Counted from the stretch's first letter, positions 1-7,426 are shown. The stretch: DNA of 48,652 nt from Sphingobacteriia bacterium 24-36-13 (GCA_002281875.1 NCHN01000021.1:1-48652), one strand, 5' to 3'. The notes: a model not told the origin generated them from the letters alone. Program-made: numbers and translations.

Positions 1-100
1 AGGGGGTCAATTTGAGCCGTTACGTGGGGGTCACATTGTGCTGGAGAACGGGGGTCAGTTTAAACCGGTATTAGGGGGTCAATTTGCGTGGATTTTCCAC
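1..100. mobile_element. Terminus of an IS21-like insertion element (partial)
   Basis: The octamer GGGGGTCA occurs at 2-9, 26-33, 50-57 and 74-81, an exact 24-bp period. Each copy is followed by a similar, degenerate tail such as ATTTGAGCCG or GTTTAAACCGG. A short inverted repeat, GTGGA-TTT-TCCAC, follows at 88-100. Multiple terminal repeats that serve as transposase binding sites are known for the IS21 family, and Bacteroidota IS21 ends often carry GGGGGTCAATTTG-type repeats (from memory). No istA or istB is visible because the window starts inside the repeats, so the outer boundary near 100 is approximate. The element would extend to the left of the window. Confidence 0.6.
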
Positions 101-103
101 CCC

Positions 104-207
104 AAAGGGAATGGAAGATCTAGAAAAGCTTTTCGGGAAGAATATAACTACTCGAAATTGGAATACTATTGAAAAAATTAATAATTGTTAAATACTCTTC
201 AATAAAA
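104..207. other. Short spacer between IS-like end and hip operators, with a possible gene relic
   Basis: This stretch holds no complete gene. A small open frame runs from an ATG at 111 to a TAA ending at 191 (26 residues). The frame is open upstream back to 75, inside the IS-like repeats. It could be the cut-off 3' end of a gene interrupted by the element, or chance. I recognise no domain in it. A TTG at 185-187 could be part of a -33 element for the hip operon, but no convincing -7 partner is seen. Confidence 0.25.
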
Positions 208-225
208 TATACCTTAAAGGGTATA
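208..225. promoter_or_regulatory. hip operator O1 (TATACC-N6-GGTATA)
   Basis: A perfect 6+6 bp inverted repeat with a 6-bp spacer (TTAAAG). It is the first of three copies upstream of the HipB-like gene. E. coli HipB binds TATCC-N8-GGATA, and this sequence has the same architecture with half-sites one base longer and a spacer two bases shorter. It is probably bound by the HTH protein encoded at 308-514 (inference). Confidence 0.8.
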
Positions 226-247
226 ATCTTACACTAAAATACAATTT

Positions 248-265
248 TATACCTAAAAAGGTATA
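248..265. promoter_or_regulatory. hip operator O2 (TATACC-N6-GGTATA)
   Basis: Second copy of the 18-bp inverted repeat, with half-sites identical to O1 and spacer TAAAAA. It begins exactly 40 bp after O1. Confidence 0.8.
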
Positions 266-287
266 ATTTAAATAAATTTCTTACATT

Positions 288-305
288 TATACCCATAAAG
301 GTATA
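288..305. promoter_or_regulatory. hip operator O3 (TATACC-N6-GGTATA)
   Basis: Third copy, spacer CATAAA, beginning exactly 40 bp after O2. It ends two bases before the ATG of the HipB-like gene. Occupancy would therefore cover the translation start region of the DNA and probably block transcription initiation or elongation (inference). Confidence 0.8.
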
Positions 306-307
306 AA

Positions 308-514
308 ATGAATCTTTCTACTTTTCTAAAAGAGCAACGTAAGCACAATAATCTTACACAGGAAGATCTTGCTGCAAAATCTGGAGTGGGACTTCGCCTT
401 GTAAGAGAAATTGAGCAAGGAAAAGTTACCATGCGAATGGATAAGGTAAACCAGATACTAGCTTTATTTGGTGCGGAACTAACGGTCAACTTTAAAGAAT
501 GCAAAAATGGCTAA
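308..514 (+). CDS. hipB: HipB-like HTH antitoxin/repressor
   Basis: A 68-residue protein made almost entirely of one Xre/Cro-type helix-turn-helix (about residues 5-60). The recognition part TQEDLAAKSGVGLRLVREIE lies at about 17-36. It is the short HipB type, without the long tail seen in some antitoxins. It lies directly behind three TATACC-N6-GGTATA operators and overlaps the next gene by 8 nt, which implies translational coupling. By family knowledge HipB dimers repress their own operon, and in three-gene HipBST systems they assist neutralisation of the kinase. The ATG at 308 is the only sensible start because the third operator ends at 305. Confidence 0.88.
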   Translation: MNLSTFLKEQRKHNNLTQEDLAAKSGVGLRLVREIEQGKVTMRMDKVNQILALFGAELTVNFKECKNG

Positions 515-824
515 AACTGCAAGAGTGATTTATGATGGGGCATTGGCTGCCTTGCTATCTGAAACGGATGAAGGCTATGTTTTAAAATATGATGAACAAT
601 ATTTGTCAAATCCATCAAGTAAACCAATCAGTCTTACTTTACCACTACGTAAAGAAATATACCTCAGCAAAGTATTGTTTCCCTTTTTTGATGGGTTAAT
701 ACCTGAAGGTTGGTTGTTGGATATAGCAGTTACTCATTGGAAAGTAAAAGCAAATGACCGGTTTGAATTATTGTTAGCCACTTGCAGAGATACGATTGGG
801 GCTGTAACCGTTGAACCTGAATAA
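507..824 (+). CDS. hipS: HipS-like protein (detached HipA N-terminal subdomain)
   Basis: A 105-residue protein equivalent to the N-terminal subdomain of HipA (Couple_hipA family). It can be aligned by eye with E. coli HipA: the LKY motif, then PISLTLPLR, FFDGLIPEGW, and the closing RDTIGAVTVEPE (HipA: RDSVGAVTLIPE). It stops exactly where HipA would continue into its kinase domain. In the E. coli O127 HipBST system this small protein, HipS, is the antitoxin that blocks the active site of HipT, and a tryptophan is important there; W69 in the EGW motif is the natural counterpart (inference). The gene overlaps hipB by 8 nt and is followed 9 nt later by the kinase gene, so all three are probably one mRNA. 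It could alternatively be read as the broken first half of a hipA gene. Confidence 0.85.
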   Translation: MAKTARVIYDGALAALLSETDEGYVLKYDEQYLSNPSSKPISLTLPLRKEIYLSKVLFPFFDGLIPEGWLLDIAVTHWKVKANDRFELLLATCRDTIGAVTVEPE

Positions 825-833
825 AATTGCATT

Positions 834-1754
834 ATGAATAATTGTTGGTTTTGTTATAAAGCAATAGAAGATGGAAAATATCATCCTTCCTGTGCAAAAA
901 ATTTTTTTGGCACAAGGGTACTGCCAACGTTACAATTGGATGAAGCATTGATAGAAGCTATGGCTAAACAAACCGTTAACAAAAGGATTGCAGTAACAGG
1001 AGTTCAACCAAAATTGTCACTTACACTACAAAAAGAAAACGGCCAAAGTAGATTAACGATTGTTGGTTTATGGGGGGAGTATATCTTAAAGCCACAGCAT
1101 TATGCTTATCCTATGATGCCTGAAACAGAAGACTTGACCATGCATTTAGCAACATTGTTTAAAATACCTGTTTGCGAACACGCAATTCTACAAGCAAGTA
1201 ATGGAAGCATGGTATATATCGCAAAACGGTTTGATAGAGTTAATGGAAAAAAAATTCATGTTGAAGACTTGTGCCAAGTGTCCGAATTTTTAACAGAAAA
1301 TAAATATAAAAGCTCTTACGAAAAAGCAGGTAAGCTGGTTGCAAATTATTGTAATAGAGGACTTGACACGCTTCATTATTTTGAACTAATCTTATTTAGT
1401 TTTCTGTGTGGTAATAATGACATGCATTTGAAAAATTTTTCACTAATGCATAATGAATATGGGGTTACGTTGAGCCCGGCTTATGATTTGCTTAATGTGA
1501 ATTTATTAAATCCAAAAGATTTAGAAGAATTGGCACTTACAATAAATGGTAAAAAAGCTAGAATAAAATTAGTTGACTTTAAAGTCCTCGCAGAAAAATT
1601 AAACATTCCTGAAAATGTTTATAACAAAATATTTAAATTTTATAATAGTAAAAATGAACAAGTAATGAACCTAATTGATCGTTCATTTTTAGATGATAAT
1701 TTGAAAATAAAATATAAAGAAATATGGATGAATAAGCAGAAGCTATTTGCTTAA
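834..1754 (+). CDS. hipT: HipT-like serine/threonine kinase toxin
   Basis: A 306-residue HipA-type kinase. An N-terminal CxxC...HxxC cluster (C4, C7, H17, C20) looks like a small zinc knuckle, as in other Bacteroidota HipA-like proteins. The Gly-rich loop is RIAVTGVQPK (51-60), the ATP-binding lysine is K86 in YILKPQ, the catalytic motif is D196 in NNDMHLKN, and the metal-binding aspartate is D218 in SPAYDLL. All kinase residues are present, so the enzyme should be active. E. coli HipA phosphorylates glutamyl-tRNA synthetase and HipT of O127 phosphorylates tryptophanyl-tRNA synthetase; the target here is unknown. The position of the HipA autophosphorylation serine (S150) is alanine A53 here, and the second HipT serine position is T55, which is unusual. 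Confidence 0.88.
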   Translation: MNNCWFCYKAIEDGKYHPSCAKNFFGTRVLPTLQLDEALIEAMAKQTVNKRIAVTGVQPKLSLTLQKENGQSRLTIVGLWGEYILKPQHYAYPMMPETEDLTMHLATLFKIPVCEHAILQASNGSMVYIAKRFDRVNGKKIHVEDLCQVSEFLTENKYKSSYEKAGKLVANYCNRGLDTLHYFELILFSFLCGNNDMHLKNFSLMHNEYGVTLSPAYDLLNVNLLNPKDLEELALTINGKKARIKLVDFKVLAEKLNIPENVYNKIFKFYNSKNEQVMNLIDRSFLDDNLKIKYKEIWMNKQKLFA

Positions 1755-1775
1755 AACTGCGTCATTCTTTAGCCC

Positions 1776-1807
1776 TTTAAGCACCTATTTAATTAAAGCT
1801 ATCTTTA
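1776..1807 (+). promoter_or_regulatory. Putative promoter of the helicase gene
   Basis: TTTA at 1776-1779 and TATCTTTA at 1800-1807 with a 20-nt spacer resemble the Bacteroidota TTTG/TAnnTTTG promoter. The ATG follows 6 nt after the -7 box, so the leader would be almost absent. The match is imperfect in both boxes. Confidence 0.4.
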
Positions 1808-1813
1808 CATTAT

Positions 1814-3142
1814 ATGACTTTTCAAGAACTCAACCTCAATACCGCTCTTTATTCAGCCTTAGATGATTTAGGGTATACGATTCCTACAACCATTCAGCAT
1901 AAGGTTTTCCCAATTGCAATGTCAGGTAAAGATGTATGTGGAATTGCGCAAACAGGAACAGGCAAAACAATGGCTTATTTATTGCCCTGTCTGAAGCAAT
2001 GGAAGTTCGATAAAAATAAAGATCCTCAAATTTTAATAGTAGTTCCTACGAGGGAGCTGGTTGTTCAAGTGGTAGAAACTGTAAAAAAATTATCTTCTTA
2101 CTTAAGTTTAGATGTGGTTGGTGTTTATGGGGGAGTAAATATCAATACCCAGCAACTAGAAGTAGAGAAAGGGGTGGACGTGTTGGTTGCAACGCCAGGC
2201 CGTTTGTTTGATTTGGCTATGAATGGCGCTTTTAAAACCAAGTATATAAAAAAGCTGGTAATTGATGAGGTAGACGAAATGATGAATCTTGGATTTAGAA
2301 CACAGTTGAGAAATATCATGGATTTGTTACCGAAAAAAAGGCAGAATCTATTATTCTCAGCAACCATTACCGAAGAAGTGGAGTCGTTAATGGAGACATA
2401 TTTTAATGCGCCTGTGCGTGTTGAAGCTGCCCCAACTGGGACTCCATTAGATAATATTGAGCAAAGCCGTTTTAACGTTCCTAATTTTTATACAAAAGTA
2501 AACTTACTTGAACTGTTGTTAGAGCAAGATGCTACAATGACTAAAGTATTGGTCTTTACAGCAACAAAAAAATTAGCGGATCAACTGTTTGAATCTTTAG
2601 AAAAACGTTTCGAAGGTACCATTGGGATTATCCATTCTAATAAGGAACAAAACCATCGTTTTAATACGGTTAAACAATTCAAGGAAGGAGTGTATCGCTT
2701 TATTATTGCAACAGATATTGTTGCAAGAGGAATTGATATTGCTGAAGTAACGCATGTGATCAATTTTGATACCCCAGATATCCCGGAAAACTATATTCAT
2801 AGAATTGGAAGAACCGGAAGGTTCGATAAAAAAGGTATTGCCATCAGTTTTACTACCGAAAAGGAAATGCCTTTTATTGTTGCTATTGAGCAATTGATGA
2901 AATATGAAATACCAGTTACTGCCTTGCCCGAACACCTGAGTATATCTGATATATTAACAGAAGACGAGAAGCCCAAGGTTTACATGAAAGTGCCTTATAT
3001 CAAGCCAAAAAAGAAGTCGGACGCTGGGCCTGCATTTCATGAGAAATCAGCCAAAAATCAAAAGCGAAATGTGAAAGTGAGACGTAAAGATGAAATGAAG
3101 AAAAAATATGGTAAGCCCATTAAAAGAGGAGCAAAAAAATAG
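1814..3142 (+). CDS. DEAD-box family ATP-dependent RNA helicase (DEVD variant)
   Basis: A 442-residue cytoplasmic RNA helicase with the full set of superfamily 2 motifs. A Q-motif region lies near residues 22-28, motif I AQTGTGKT is at 45-52, then come PTREL, TPGR, motif II DEVD at 151-154, SAT at 182-184, a motif V ARGIDIAEV and motif VI HRIGRTGR. A lysine-rich tail of about 45 residues follows, as is common in RhlE-like helicases involved in ribosome assembly or mRNA turnover. Motif II has valine in place of alanine, which should keep ATPase function because both acidic residues are retained. It is followed 32 nt later by a hydrolase gene in the same direction. No specific orthologue is claimed. 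Confidence 0.93.
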   Translation: MTFQELNLNTALYSALDDLGYTIPTTIQHKVFPIAMSGKDVCGIAQTGTGKTMAYLLPCLKQWKFDKNKDPQILIVVPTRELVVQVVETVKKLSSYLSLDVVGVYGGVNINTQQLEVEKGVDVLVATPGRLFDLAMNGAFKTKYIKKLVIDEVDEMMNLGFRTQLRNIMDLLPKKRQNLLFSATITEEVESLMETYFNAPVRVEAAPTGTPLDNIEQSRFNVPNFYTKVNLLELLLEQDATMTKVLVFTATKKLADQLFESLEKRFEGTIGIIHSNKEQNHRFNTVKQFKEGVYRFIIATDIVARGIDIAEVTHVINFDTPDIPENYIHRIGRTGRFDKKGIAISFTTEKEMPFIVAIEQLMKYEIPVTALPEHLSISDILTEDEKPKVYMKVPYIKPKKKSDAGPAFHEKSAKNQKRNVKVRRKDEMKKKYGKPIKRGAKK

Positions 3143-3174
3143 TTATTAGCTAATAATTATTTAAATTCAAGGCT

Positions 3175-3936
3175 ATGAAGAATAATACACTCTCAGCCTT
3201 ACTTATAATCGGGCTTCTAGCTTTTTCACTAAACACTTTTTCTCAATCAACCAACAAGCCCACCTATGTGATAGTGCATGGGGCATGGGGCGGTGGATGG
3301 TCATTCAAAAAAGTTGATTCTTTGTTAACTGCGGCTGGCAGTAAAGTATACAGGCCAACACTAACAGGGCAAGGGGAGCGAGTCCATTTAGCAACACCGG
3401 AAATAGGACTGAGCACCCATATTCAAGATGTTGTAAACACCATTTTATTTGAAGACTTACGCAATGTGATTTTAGTGGGACATAGTTATGGAGGAATGGT
3501 TGTAACGGGTGTAGCAGATAGCATACCAGAAAGAATTTCAAAATTGATTTATTTAGATGCATTCGTACCCGAAGATGGGGAGAGTGTATTTGCACTTGGA
3601 AGAACCCCAGAGGGCATGAAACCCTTAATGGAAAAAGGTTTCTTGATACCACGTTGGGTAAGACCTAATCAACCAGCACCCAAAGATGTTCCACATTCAG
3701 TAAAAACATTTACGGATAAAATCAGTTTAAAAAATCAAAAAAGAATGATGATTCCTACTCATTATATTCTCACTGTTGATAAAGGGAAAGATAGTTCTAA
3801 AGATGATTTTTCTGTACAAGCTGATAAAGCTAGAAAATACAATTGGCCTGTAACCATCTTAGAAGCCGATCATAATCCTCAATGGTCAGCACCGCTTGCT
3901 TTAGTAGATTTATTCAAAAGCGTAATATCAAAATAA
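3175..3936 (+). CDS. Exported alpha/beta hydrolase (esterase-like)
   Basis: A 253-residue protein with a signal peptide (about 1-23, ending near FSQ) followed by a single alpha/beta hydrolase domain. HGAWGGGW near residue 35 is the oxyanion-hole region, the nucleophile elbow is GHSYGG with S104, and H233 in EADHNPQ is the likely catalytic histidine. The overall look (HGAWGGGWSFKK, GQGERVHL, YLDAFVPEDGES) is that of the salicylate-esterase/hydroxynitrile-lyase-like branch. The substrate cannot be told from the sequence. The next gene starts 4 nt after its stop, so co-transcription with the SRPBCC and PD40 genes is likely. Confidence 0.88.
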   Translation: MKNNTLSALLIIGLLAFSLNTFSQSTNKPTYVIVHGAWGGGWSFKKVDSLLTAAGSKVYRPTLTGQGERVHLATPEIGLSTHIQDVVNTILFEDLRNVILVGHSYGGMVVTGVADSIPERISKLIYLDAFVPEDGESVFALGRTPEGMKPLMEKGFLIPRWVRPNQPAPKDVPHSVKTFTDKISLKNQKRMMIPTHYILTVDKGKDSSKDDFSVQADKARKYNWPVTILEADHNPQWSAPLALVDLFKSVISK

Positions 3937-3940
3937 TTCT

Positions 3941-4390
3941 ATGCCAACCAATTCAGTAAAGCTTCATCGTGTTTTTACCGCACCAGTAGAAAAAGTATAT
4001 AAAGCATTTTCAGATCCAGATGCAATGGCCGCTTGGCTTCCGCCCTATGGTTTTATTTGTAAAGTCCATAGTATGGATTTTAAAGTGGGAGGGTCTTATC
4101 AAATGTCTTTCATCAATTTTTCTACTGGAAGTAGCCACTCTTTTGGTGGAGAGTATATTGAAATTGTTCCCAATGCTTTTCTTAAGTACACTGACCAATT
4201 TAGTGATCCCAATTTGCCAGGGCAAATGATTACTACCATTGAGTTGAAATCCGTTTTATGCGGTACCGAAATCATTGCTACCCAAGACGGAATTCCAGAG
4301 GCAATACCTGTTGAAATGTGCTATTTAGGTTGGCAAGAATCCTTTGAGAAATTAAAAAAATTAGTAGAACCGAATATTCCTGATGCATAA
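3941..4390 (+). CDS. SRPBCC/AHSA1-family protein
   Basis: A 149-residue soluble protein with the START-like fold of the Activator of Hsp90 ATPase C-terminal (AHSA1) family. It begins with VKLHRVFTAPVEKVYKAFSD, continues with MAAWLPPYGF and DFKVGGSYQM, and ends with the amphipathic helix GWQESFEKLKKLVE. The length is normal for the family. Such proteins bind small hydrophobic ligands or act in stress, but no ligand can be inferred here. It lies 4 nt after the hydrolase and 11 nt before the PD40 gene. Confidence 0.85.
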   Translation: MPTNSVKLHRVFTAPVEKVYKAFSDPDAMAAWLPPYGFICKVHSMDFKVGGSYQMSFINFSTGSSHSFGGEYIEIVPNAFLKYTDQFSDPNLPGQMITTIELKSVLCGTEIIATQDGIPEAIPVEMCYLGWQESFEKLKKLVEPNIPDA

Positions 4391-4401
4391 TATTTTATCC
4401 C

Positions 4402-5334
4402 ATGCTATTATCATTGAAATTCATCATCCCTGCTTTTATTGTTTTAATTTGCAATCAATCATGCAAGTCTACTTCTTCTTTAAACAAACTTAGTCAAAAT
4501 GATAGCGTACCAAAAGGAACTTTATCCTTCTTAACAACACGTGATGGCAATTTTGAAGTCTATTCAATGACTGCTGATGGAAAAAATGTTCGGAATTTAA
4601 CCAATCATAAATCCTTGGACTTTTGGTCATCTTGGTCGCCTGATGGAAAGTATATTTTGTTTTATTCTAATCGAGATGGAAACAATGAAATTTATCGCAT
4701 GGATGCAGATGGTCAAAATCCAATCAATCTTTCTAATCATCCATCAAATGATTATTTACCATGTTGGTCACCCGATGGAAAGCAAATTGTTTTTACTTCC
4801 GATCGAGATAATAAAAATCGAGAAATATATACCATGAACAGTGATGGTTCTAAAATTGGTAGAATCACAAACAATGATTTGTTCGAAGAAGTTCCCACCT
4901 GGTCCATTGACGGCAAGAAAATCTTATTTACAAGACAACTAGTTGAATTTGTTGACACCTTGAAAACAACTAATGGGGAGATTTTTATCATGGATAGAAC
5001 AGGTACAAATGAAAAGCGTTTAACCTTTAAAAAAGGGTTTGATTCAGGTGCTAAGTTTTCACCTGATGGAAAAAAAATTGCATTTTATGGTCCAACCGAA
5101 GATAAAAATTATGAGTTATTTATTATGAATGCTGATGGGTCTGGTATCATGAATTTAACTAATGATATTTTAGAAGATTATTCTCCTGATTGGTCTCCTG
5201 ATGGTAAATGGATTGCTTATTCTAGTGGTACTTCCAAACAATATGATGTTTGGGTAATTAACATTCAATCAAAAAAGAAAATTAAATTAACGAGCGAACC
5301 CAAGAGAAATGAAACTCCTGTTTGGAAGCATTAA
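4402..5334 (+). CDS. TolB-like PD40 beta-propeller protein, probable lipoprotein
   Basis: A 310-residue protein with an N-terminal hydrophobic segment and a weak lipobox (C21 in NQSCKS), then about six PD40/WD40-like blades, each built around a SPDGK core (for example SWSPDGKYILFYSNRDGN). It resembles the beta-propeller of TolB and DPP-type proteins. There is no peptidase domain after the propeller, so it is a stand-alone propeller, probably a periplasmic or surface-facing interaction module. It is the last gene of the run that starts with the hydrolase. Its end lies 11 nt from the end of the convergent CoA-transferase gene, and I see no clear terminator hairpin there. Confidence 0.85.
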   Translation: MLLSLKFIIPAFIVLICNQSCKSTSSLNKLSQNDSVPKGTLSFLTTRDGNFEVYSMTADGKNVRNLTNHKSLDFWSSWSPDGKYILFYSNRDGNNEIYRMDADGQNPINLSNHPSNDYLPCWSPDGKQIVFTSDRDNKNREIYTMNSDGSKIGRITNNDLFEEVPTWSIDGKKILFTRQLVEFVDTLKTTNGEIFIMDRTGTNEKRLTFKKGFDSGAKFSPDGKKIAFYGPTEDKNYELFIMNADGSGIMNLTNDILEDYSPDWSPDGKWIAYSSGTSKQYDVWVINIQSKKKIKLTSEPKRNETPVWKH

Positions 5335-5345
5335 TCCTTCATTTT

Positions 5346-6626
5346 CTAACATTTAAATCTTTCCATTGTAGCTTTCTCTAAAACTTCTCTGTGATCTGGA
5401 TGTGCGATACTGATTAATGCTTTAGCTCGCTGTGTCATATTCATTCCAAATAAATTGACTGCACCGTATTCGGTTACTACCCAGTGTATATGACCTCTAG
5501 TGGTTACCACACCTGCACCTTGTTTTAAATAAGGAACAATCCTCGAAATACCTTTATTGGTGACTGATGGAATGGCAATAATGGGTTTGCCACCTTCAGA
5601 CAGTGCTGCTCCCCTTATAAAATCCATCTGACCGCCAATACCCGAATATTGATACATGCCAATGGAATCGGAACAAACTTGTCCGGTTAAATCTATTTCA
5701 ATTGCACTATTAATAGCGGTTACTTTTTTATTTAAACTCAACACCCTTGGATCATTTACATAATCAATATCCAATGATTTGATGATGGGATTGTCGTCTG
5801 CAAAATCGTACAATGCTTTTGTGCCTAACATAAAGGAAGTAACACAATAGCCTTTTACAATTTTCTTTCTGCTATTATTGATTGTTCCATTTTGAATCAA
5901 TGGAATCACCCCATCGGAAAACATTTCTGTATGTAGTCCTAGGTTTTTGTGGTTGGTTAAATTCTTAAGAACCGCATCTGGTATACTTCCAATGCCTAAT
6001 TGTAAAGTGGCTTCATCTTCTACTAATTCTGCAACAATCTTTCCAATTTTATGATGCACTTCTGTTGCTCCACTTGCATAACTTACTTCGGGCAATGGAT
6101 CATCTGTCCATACAGCCATATCAAAGCGAGAGAAAGGAATAAAACCATCCCCATGCACTCTTGGCATATTGGGATTTACTTGTGCTATAACAATTTTAGC
6201 TGAGCGTAATGCAGACTTTACTATGTCTACAGAAGTGCCCAGTGAACAATATCCATGTTTATCTGGGGGTGAAACTGAAACAATGGCTACATCTACTGTT
6301 AAAATATTTCGATTAAATAACAATGGTATCTCACTCAAGAAAACAGGGGTATAATCACCCATTCCTTCACTAATCGCTTTTCTATTACTTTCAGAAACAA
6401 AAAGTGAATTCATGTAAAAATGTCCAGCCAAGGAAGGATCATTCAAGTTAACACCTTGTTGGGTGATGCTGATTAATTCAACATTTTGTAGCCGATCTTT
6501 TTGATTAACCAATTCATTAATTAGTCTTACCGGAGTTGCTGCACTTCCATGTAAGAAAACCATTGAATTGGATTGAATTTGTTGAATAGCTTCGGTGGCT
6601 GTTACAAAATGTTGCTTATCTATCAT
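5346..6626 (-). CDS. Acetyl-CoA hydrolase/4-hydroxybutyrate-type CoA transferase family protein
   Basis: From the chosen start this is 426 residues, the usual size for this family. The start of homology is KQHFVTATEAIQQI, followed by FLHGSAATP, the GIGSIPDAV motif and LGLHTEMFSDG, whose glutamate matches the catalytic Glu that forms the CoA thioester in the family. The end has GGQMDFIRGA and TEYGAVNLFG. It probably moves CoA between acetyl-CoA and a small carboxylate. The frame is open for 30 more residues to an ATG at 6716, but that extension is lysine-rich and non-family-like. A TAATTTTG promoter -7 box lies about 17 nt before the ATG at 6626, so I prefer the inner start. The gene is transcribed divergently from the sigma factor gene. 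Confidence 0.85.
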   Translation of the reverse strand: MIDKQHFVTATEAIQQIQSNSMVFLHGSAATPVRLINELVNQKDRLQNVELISITQQGVNLNDPSLAGHFYMNSLFVSESNRKAISEGMGDYTPVFLSEIPLLFNRNILTVDVAIVSVSPPDKHGYCSLGTSVDIVKSALRSAKIVIAQVNPNMPRVHGDGFIPFSRFDMAVWTDDPLPEVSYASGATEVHHKIGKIVAELVEDEATLQLGIGSIPDAVLKNLTNHKNLGLHTEMFSDGVIPLIQNGTINNSRKKIVKGYCVTSFMLGTKALYDFADDNPIIKSLDIDYVNDPRVLSLNKKVTAINSAIEIDLTGQVCSDSIGMYQYSGIGGQMDFIRGAALSEGGKPIIAIPSVTNKGISRIVPYLKQGAGVVTTRGHIHWVVTEYGAVNLFGMNMTQRAKALISIAHPDHREVLEKATMERFKC

Positions 6627-6722
6627 AGGTTTTTTATACTTGTCAAAATTAATGTAATCATTCAGTTGAGAGTATGATTTTGCGCAGTTCCTTTTTTTTT
6701 TTGATATTTCCTCCATTAAATA

Positions 6723-6752
6723 TTTGTTTAGTTTAAGAAAGTTGTAGCTTTC
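6723..6752 (+). promoter_or_regulatory. Promoter of the ECF sigma/FecR genes
   Basis: TTTG at 6723-6726 and TAGCTTTC at 6745-6752, separated by 18 nt, fit the Bacteroidota housekeeping promoter with one mismatch in the last base of the -7 box. Transcription would start near 6758, about 10 nt before the GTG start at 6769. Confidence 0.55.
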
Positions 6753-6768
6753 CTGTTTAAACGATTGC

Positions 6769-7362
6769 GTGATTTCAGATAACTATATTAATCAGTTACT
6801 TGAATCAATTTCTGTTAGAGATTGTGAAAAGTCTTATAAAGAGTTATTCATTGCCCTGCATGATAAGCTATATAAGTTCGCGTATGCTATTTTAAAATCT
6901 GCTGAAGATGCAGAAGAAGTTGTGTCTGATCTCTTCATCAACGTATGGGTTAAAAGAAAAAGCCTAAAACCGCTCAATAACCCAACTCTATATCTATTTA
7001 TTGGAGCCAAAAATTATGCAATTAATCGGCTGAAATTGAATAAACGCAATATTTTGCCTCAATTAGATGAACTTACCACCAATTTAGAAAGTATCTATTT
7101 TAATCCTGAAGAATTGATCATTTCTACTGAGTTGTCCCAAAGAATATTGGCTGCTATAAATGAACTTCCCCCTAAATGTAAAATCATCTTTAAGCTAGTT
7201 AAAGAAGATGGATTAAAATACAACGACGTTGCTCAACTGTTGGAAATCTCTTCTAAAACGGTTGAGTCTCAAATGGCTATTGCATTTAGACGGATTCGCC
7301 AATGTTTAGAATTCAAGAACGAATTCCCTGAAATTCATTCGATTTTGACCCAGAAAAAATAA
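6769..7362 (+). CDS. ECF RNA polymerase sigma-70 factor
   Basis: A 197-residue sigma factor of the Bacteroidota ECF type that partners FecR-like anti-sigma factors. Region 2 covers about residues 20-90 (LHDKLYKFAYAILKSAEDAEEV) and region 4 about 130-185, where NDVAQLLEISSKTVESQM is the DNA-binding helix-turn-helix. It starts with GTG at 6769, just after a good promoter. It is followed by fecR, susC and susD, so it should activate the polysaccharide locus when SusC senses substrate and FecR releases it (family knowledge). The start codon is the first in a suitable position, and no in-frame ATG lies near. Confidence 0.92.
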   Translation: MISDNYINQLLESISVRDCEKSYKELFIALHDKLYKFAYAILKSAEDAEEVVSDLFINVWVKRKSLKPLNNPTLYLFIGAKNYAINRLKLNKRNILPQLDELTTNLESIYFNPEELIISTELSQRILAAINELPPKCKIIFKLVKEDGLKYNDVAQLLEISSKTVESQMAIAFRRIRQCLEFKNEFPEIHSILTQKK

Positions 7363-7426
7363 TTTCCCTCCTTTTAGGGGTATATCACCATTTTCATTGT
7401 CCTTATATTGAACATTCCGTTTATTA

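Noticed and set aside
111-191. A 26-codon open frame right after the IS-like repeats
   Set aside because: Too short and without family features. It may be a cut-off gene end, but nothing supports expression, so it is only mentioned in the spacer entry.
1771-1800. Possible weak stem CTTTAA/TTAAAG after hipT
   Set aside because: Only six A/T-rich pairs, a long loop and no U-tract; it also overlaps a promoter-like sequence.
3143-3156. AT-rich perfect palindrome TTATTAGCTAATAA after the helicase gene
   Set aside because: A 14-bp palindrome of nearly pure A/T is expected by chance in this AT-rich DNA. It has no loop to make a stable RNA hairpin and no second copy was seen.
6627-6716. N-terminal extension of the CoA transferase
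   Set aside because: Thirty lysine-rich codons outside family homology, with a promoter -7 box inside. The ATG at 6626 gives the normal length.
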